From assembly GCA_002314525.1 (NCBI GenBank), contig DCGE01000192.1:861-9441 (forward strand): a stretch of 8,581 nt of DNA, given 5' to 3'. The stretch's first letter is position 1. Every line of letters begins with the position of its first letter. This stretch comes from Prevotellaceae bacterium UBA1786 (GTDB taxonomy: Bacteria > Bacteroidota > Bacteroidia > Bacteroidales > Bacteroidaceae). Below are positions 6,843-8,581 of the stretch, one piece after another. A model generated the notes under the pieces. The model was not told the origin of the DNA and did no database searches. It saw only the letters and a program-made list of their open reading frames with translations. A program made the translations under genes and the position numbers.

Positions 6843-6995
6843 ATGCAAGATATCATCGTCATAGCCATCGTGTCCGTAGCCGTAGTGTTCACGGCATGGA
6901 AACTCTATGTCAAGTTCTCTTATCGCAAGAACTCCGGATGCAGCGAGCGTAAAGGATGTGACGGCTGTGACCTTGACTGCAAACTCCGCCGATGA
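6843..6995 (+). CDS. FeoB-associated Cys-rich membrane protein (50 residues)
   Basis: A tiny gene of 50 codons ending in TGA at 6993..6995. Residues 3-23 form one membrane helix (DIIVIAIVSVAVVFTAWKLYV). A short basic stretch (KFSYRK) follows, then a cysteine cluster Cys33-x5-Cys39-x2-Cys42-x3-Cys46 and a basic end. This architecture matches the FeoB-associated Cys-rich membrane protein family, found beside feoB in many bacteria. It is thought to help FeoB, perhaps by handling Fe(II) or replacing FeoC; its exact function is not settled. By the positive-inside rule, the basic residues after the helix put the cysteines in the cytoplasm, next to the Feo G domain. The ATG directly follows the TAA of the barrel gene with no gap. 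The TGA overlaps the xerD ATG (ATGA, 6992..6995). This tight packing argues for a real, translated gene. Confidence 0.88.
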   Translation: MQDIIVIAIVSVAVVFTAWKLYVKFSYRKNSGCSERKGCDGCDLDCKLRR

Positions 6996-7918
6996 ACTCT
7001 CTTTCAGCCAAAGACAGCAAGCAGTTACAGCGAAGGTACTACCAGTACCTGAAGTTGGAGAAATCTTTCTCCGACAACACTATTGAAGCGTATCAGCGTG
7101 ACCTGAAGAAGTTCATCGAATTTGCCGAGGATGAGAAAGTCAACCTGATGTCACCGTCGCTGAACGACTTCCATCAGTTTTCCGCGACACTCATAGACCT
7201 CGGCATCAATCCCCTCTCCTTATCCCGGATTCTGTCTGGGGTAAGGAGTTTCTACAGGTTTCTCTTCATGTCCGGGGAAATTGACGACGATCCTACCGAA
7301 CTGCTGGAATTTCCTCAGCGTCCGAAGCACTATCCCGATGTATTGACAGAAGAGGAAGTTGACAGCATAATCAGTACGATTGATCTCTCTCAGACTGAAG
7401 GGCAGAGAAACAAGGCCATGATTGAGGTTTTGTTCAGCTGCGGACTCCGGGTGAGTGAGCTCTGCAGTCTGAAGATATCCGACCTCTATCTTGATGAAGG
7501 GTTCATACGTGTCATCGGGAAGGGGTCAAAGCAGCGTTTGGTCCCTATTTCCGGGCGGGCAATCGAAGAACTGAAGCGGTATTTCATAGATAGGAATCTC
7601 GTTTCCATAAAACCCGGATACGAAGACTATGTCTTCGTGAGCAAACTCAGAAAAAAGAACCTCTCGCGCATCATGGTGTTCCACCTGATTAAGGAACTCG
7701 TGGAACTGGCAGGGATAAAGAAGACAGTCAGTCCTCATACATTCCGTCATAGTTTTGCCACATGTCTGCTGGAAGGCGGAGCGAACCTACGGGCAATACA
7801 GACAATGCTCGGCCATGAATCAATAAACACCACTGAGATGTACCTGCATCTCGACACTACGCATCTGCGTGAGGAATTGCTAAATCACCATCCTCGCTAC
7901 ATGAAGTCAAAAAAATAA
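6992..7918 (+). CDS. xerD: Tyrosine site-specific recombinase XerD
   Basis: A 308-residue tyrosine recombinase. With XerC it resolves chromosome dimers at dif near the terminus, under FtsK control. The N-terminal SAM-like core-binding domain spans ~10-95 (YYQYLKLEKSFSDNTIEAY, then LSRILSGVRSFYRFL). The catalytic domain spans ~110-300 and has the complete active site: Arg153 (CGLRVSELCSL), Lys177 (IGKGSKQRLVP), His249 and Arg252 (PHTFRHSFAT), His275 (MLGHESI) and nucleophile Tyr284 (TEMYLHL). The spacing equals that of E. coli XerD with a constant offset of +5. The ending HLREELLNHHPR fits XerD. The ATG at 6992 overlaps the stop of the Cys-rich Feo protein, and no Shine-Dalgarno is seen, so translation may be coupled to the iron operon. 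An integrase of a mobile element is unlikely, given the XerD-like tail and the housekeeping context. Confidence 0.93.
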   Translation: MNSLSAKDSKQLQRRYYQYLKLEKSFSDNTIEAYQRDLKKFIEFAEDEKVNLMSPSLNDFHQFSATLIDLGINPLSLSRILSGVRSFYRFLFMSGEIDDDPTELLEFPQRPKHYPDVLTEEEVDSIISTIDLSQTEGQRNKAMIEVLFSCGLRVSELCSLKISDLYLDEGFIRVIGKGSKQRLVPISGRAIEELKRYFIDRNLVSIKPGYEDYVFVSKLRKKNLSRIMVFHLIKELVELAGIKKTVSPHTFRHSFATCLLEGGANLRAIQTMLGHESINTTEMYLHLDTTHLREELLNHHPRYMKSKK

Positions 7919-7920
7919 TT

Positions 7921-7948
7921 AAATAGTACCTATTTCTCCTTTTTTTTT
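7921..7948 (+). terminator. Weak terminator-like hairpin after xerD
   Basis: AAATAG (7921..7926), TAC, CTATTT (7930..7935) forms a 6-bp stem with a 3-base loop. It is followed by CTCC and a T9 tract (7940..7948). The stem has a single G-C pair, so it would be unstable alone. Its position two bases after the xerD stop and before the glyS promoter fits a transcript end. Confidence 0.35.
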
Positions 7949-7950
7949 AG

Positions 7951-7958
7951 TAAATTTG
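7951..7958 (+). promoter_or_regulatory. Predicted -7 box (TAAATTTG) of the glyS promoter
   Basis: TAAATTTG matches the Bacteroidota TAnnTTTG element. It lies 27 bases before the glyS ATG, which predicts a leader of about 24 bases. No clear TTG is seen at the expected -33 position (~7926..7931), so the upstream element is weak. The A/T-rich leader has no Shine-Dalgarno. Confidence 0.55.
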
Positions 7959-7985
7959 CGCCATTATTTTAAAATATATAAGAAA

Positions 7986-8581
7986 ATGGCACAAGAAGAT
8001 GTTTTTAAGAAAGTTGTTTCCCATTGCAAAGAATATGGGTTTGTTTTCCCTTCAAGTGATATCTACGACGGACTCGGAGCCGTATATGACTATGGGCAGA
8101 ACGGTGTTGAACTGAAGAACAATATCAAACAATATTGGTGGCAGAGCATGGTACTTATGCACGAGAATATCGTAGGTATTGACTCCTGCATCTTTATGCA
8201 TCCAACCATTTGGAAGGCTTCAGGCCACGTCGATGCATTCAACGATCCATTGATCGACAACCGCGACTCCAAGAAGCGCTATCGTGCGGATGTCCTGATT
8301 GAAAATCAGATTGCGAAATACGACGAGAAGATTGACAAGGAAGTGGCAAAGGCAAAGAAACGCTTCGGCGATGCCTTCAATGAGGAGCAGTATCGTTCTA
8401 CTAGTCCACGTGTCCTTGAAGAAGCACAAAAGCGTGATGCTCTCCACGAGCGTTTTCAGAAGGCTATGAACGAAAATGATCTGGAAGGTCTTCGCCAGAT
8501 TATCCTAGATGAGGGTATTGTATGCCCAATCAGCGGAACACGCAACTGGACAGAAGTCCGTCAGTTCAATCTTATGTTCAA
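7986..8581 (+). CDS. glyS: Glycyl-tRNA synthetase, single-chain alpha2 type (partial, N-terminal ~198 residues)
   Basis: The frame from ATG 7986 stays open to the window edge. The enzyme charges tRNA-Gly with glycine in the cytoplasm. The start (AQEDVFKKVVSHCKEYGFVFPSSDIY), then GAVYDYGQNGVELKNNIKQYWW and HPTIWKASGHVDAFNDPL, are signatures of the class II homodimeric GlyRS of archaea, eukaryotes and some bacteria (Bacteroidota, Thermus, Gram-positives). It is not the alpha2beta2 GlyQ/GlyS enzyme of E. coli. A charged helical insertion spans roughly residues 105-160. GIVCPISGTRNWTEVRQFNLMF near the edge matches the segment leading to the catalytic core. Full-length relatives have about 500 residues, so more than half lies outside. 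It has its own promoter box and is probably a separate transcription unit from xerD. Confidence 0.95.
   Translation, partial: MAQEDVFKKVVSHCKEYGFVFPSSDIYDGLGAVYDYGQNGVELKNNIKQYWWQSMVLMHENIVGIDSCIFMHPTIWKASGHVDAFNDPLIDNRDSKKRYRADVLIENQIAKYDEKIDKEVAKAKKRFGDAFNEEQYRSTSPRVLEEAQKRDALHERFQKAMNENDLEGLRQIILDEGIVCPISGTRNWTEVRQFNLMF

Noticed and set aside
6992..7918. Integrase of a mobile element
   Set aside because: The length, catalytic spacing and HLREELLNHHPR tail match XerD. No attachment-site repeats, cargo genes or tRNA target are present in the window.

Overview
The window looks like a chromosomal segment from a Bacteroidota member, most likely the order Bacteroidales and perhaps a Prevotella-like lineage. 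Three things suggest this. Promoter-like sites match the Bacteroidota consensus (TTG or TTTG, about 20 bp, TAnnTTTG) and start sites lack clear Shine-Dalgarno sequences. FeoA and FeoB are fused in one polypeptide. The gene set is typical of the group: DUF4369/thioredoxin-like lipoprotein, single LolC/E-type permease, eukaryote-like GlyRS. The genus is inference. No mobile element, CRISPR array, tRNA or rRNA was seen. No gap between genes exceeds about 115 bases.

Left half (1..3771, minus strand): one compact operon read right to left. In transcription order it is aroQ (type II 3-dehydroquinate dehydratase), a SAM-dependent O-methyltransferase, rbfA (30S maturation factor), a LolC/LolE-like FtsX-family permease, and a lipoprotein with a DUF4369-like region and a thioredoxin fold that has lost both CXXC cysteines. 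This last gene runs off the left edge. Junctions are very tight: TGATG, ATGA, and a 2-base gap. The exception is a 59-base spacer before rbfA that holds a short direct repeat able to fold into a hairpin.

Centre (3772..3886): a divergent promoter region. Each side carries an identical TAACTTTG box, and an imperfect dyad lies between the two -33 elements. The rightward box ends only four bases before the GTG start of feoAB, so that mRNA may be leaderless.

Right half (3887..7918, plus strand): an apparent ferrous-iron operon. It contains the feoAB fusion, a small secreted outer-membrane beta-barrel protein, a 50-residue FeoB-associated Cys-rich membrane protein, and xerD (site-specific recombinase). 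The small protein starts directly after the barrel gene's stop, and its own stop overlaps the xerD start as ATGA. A palindrome resembling spread-out Fur half-sites, followed by a T-run, sits at the end of feoAB. After a weak terminator-like hairpin, glyS (glycyl-tRNA synthetase) starts from its own TAAATTTG box and leaves the window at the right edge.

Most genes are conserved housekeeping families. The points most worth a second look are the beta-barrel gene lodged between feoAB and its small partner, the coupling of that module to xerD, the possible leaderless feoAB start, and the cysteine-less thioredoxin-fold lipoprotein.
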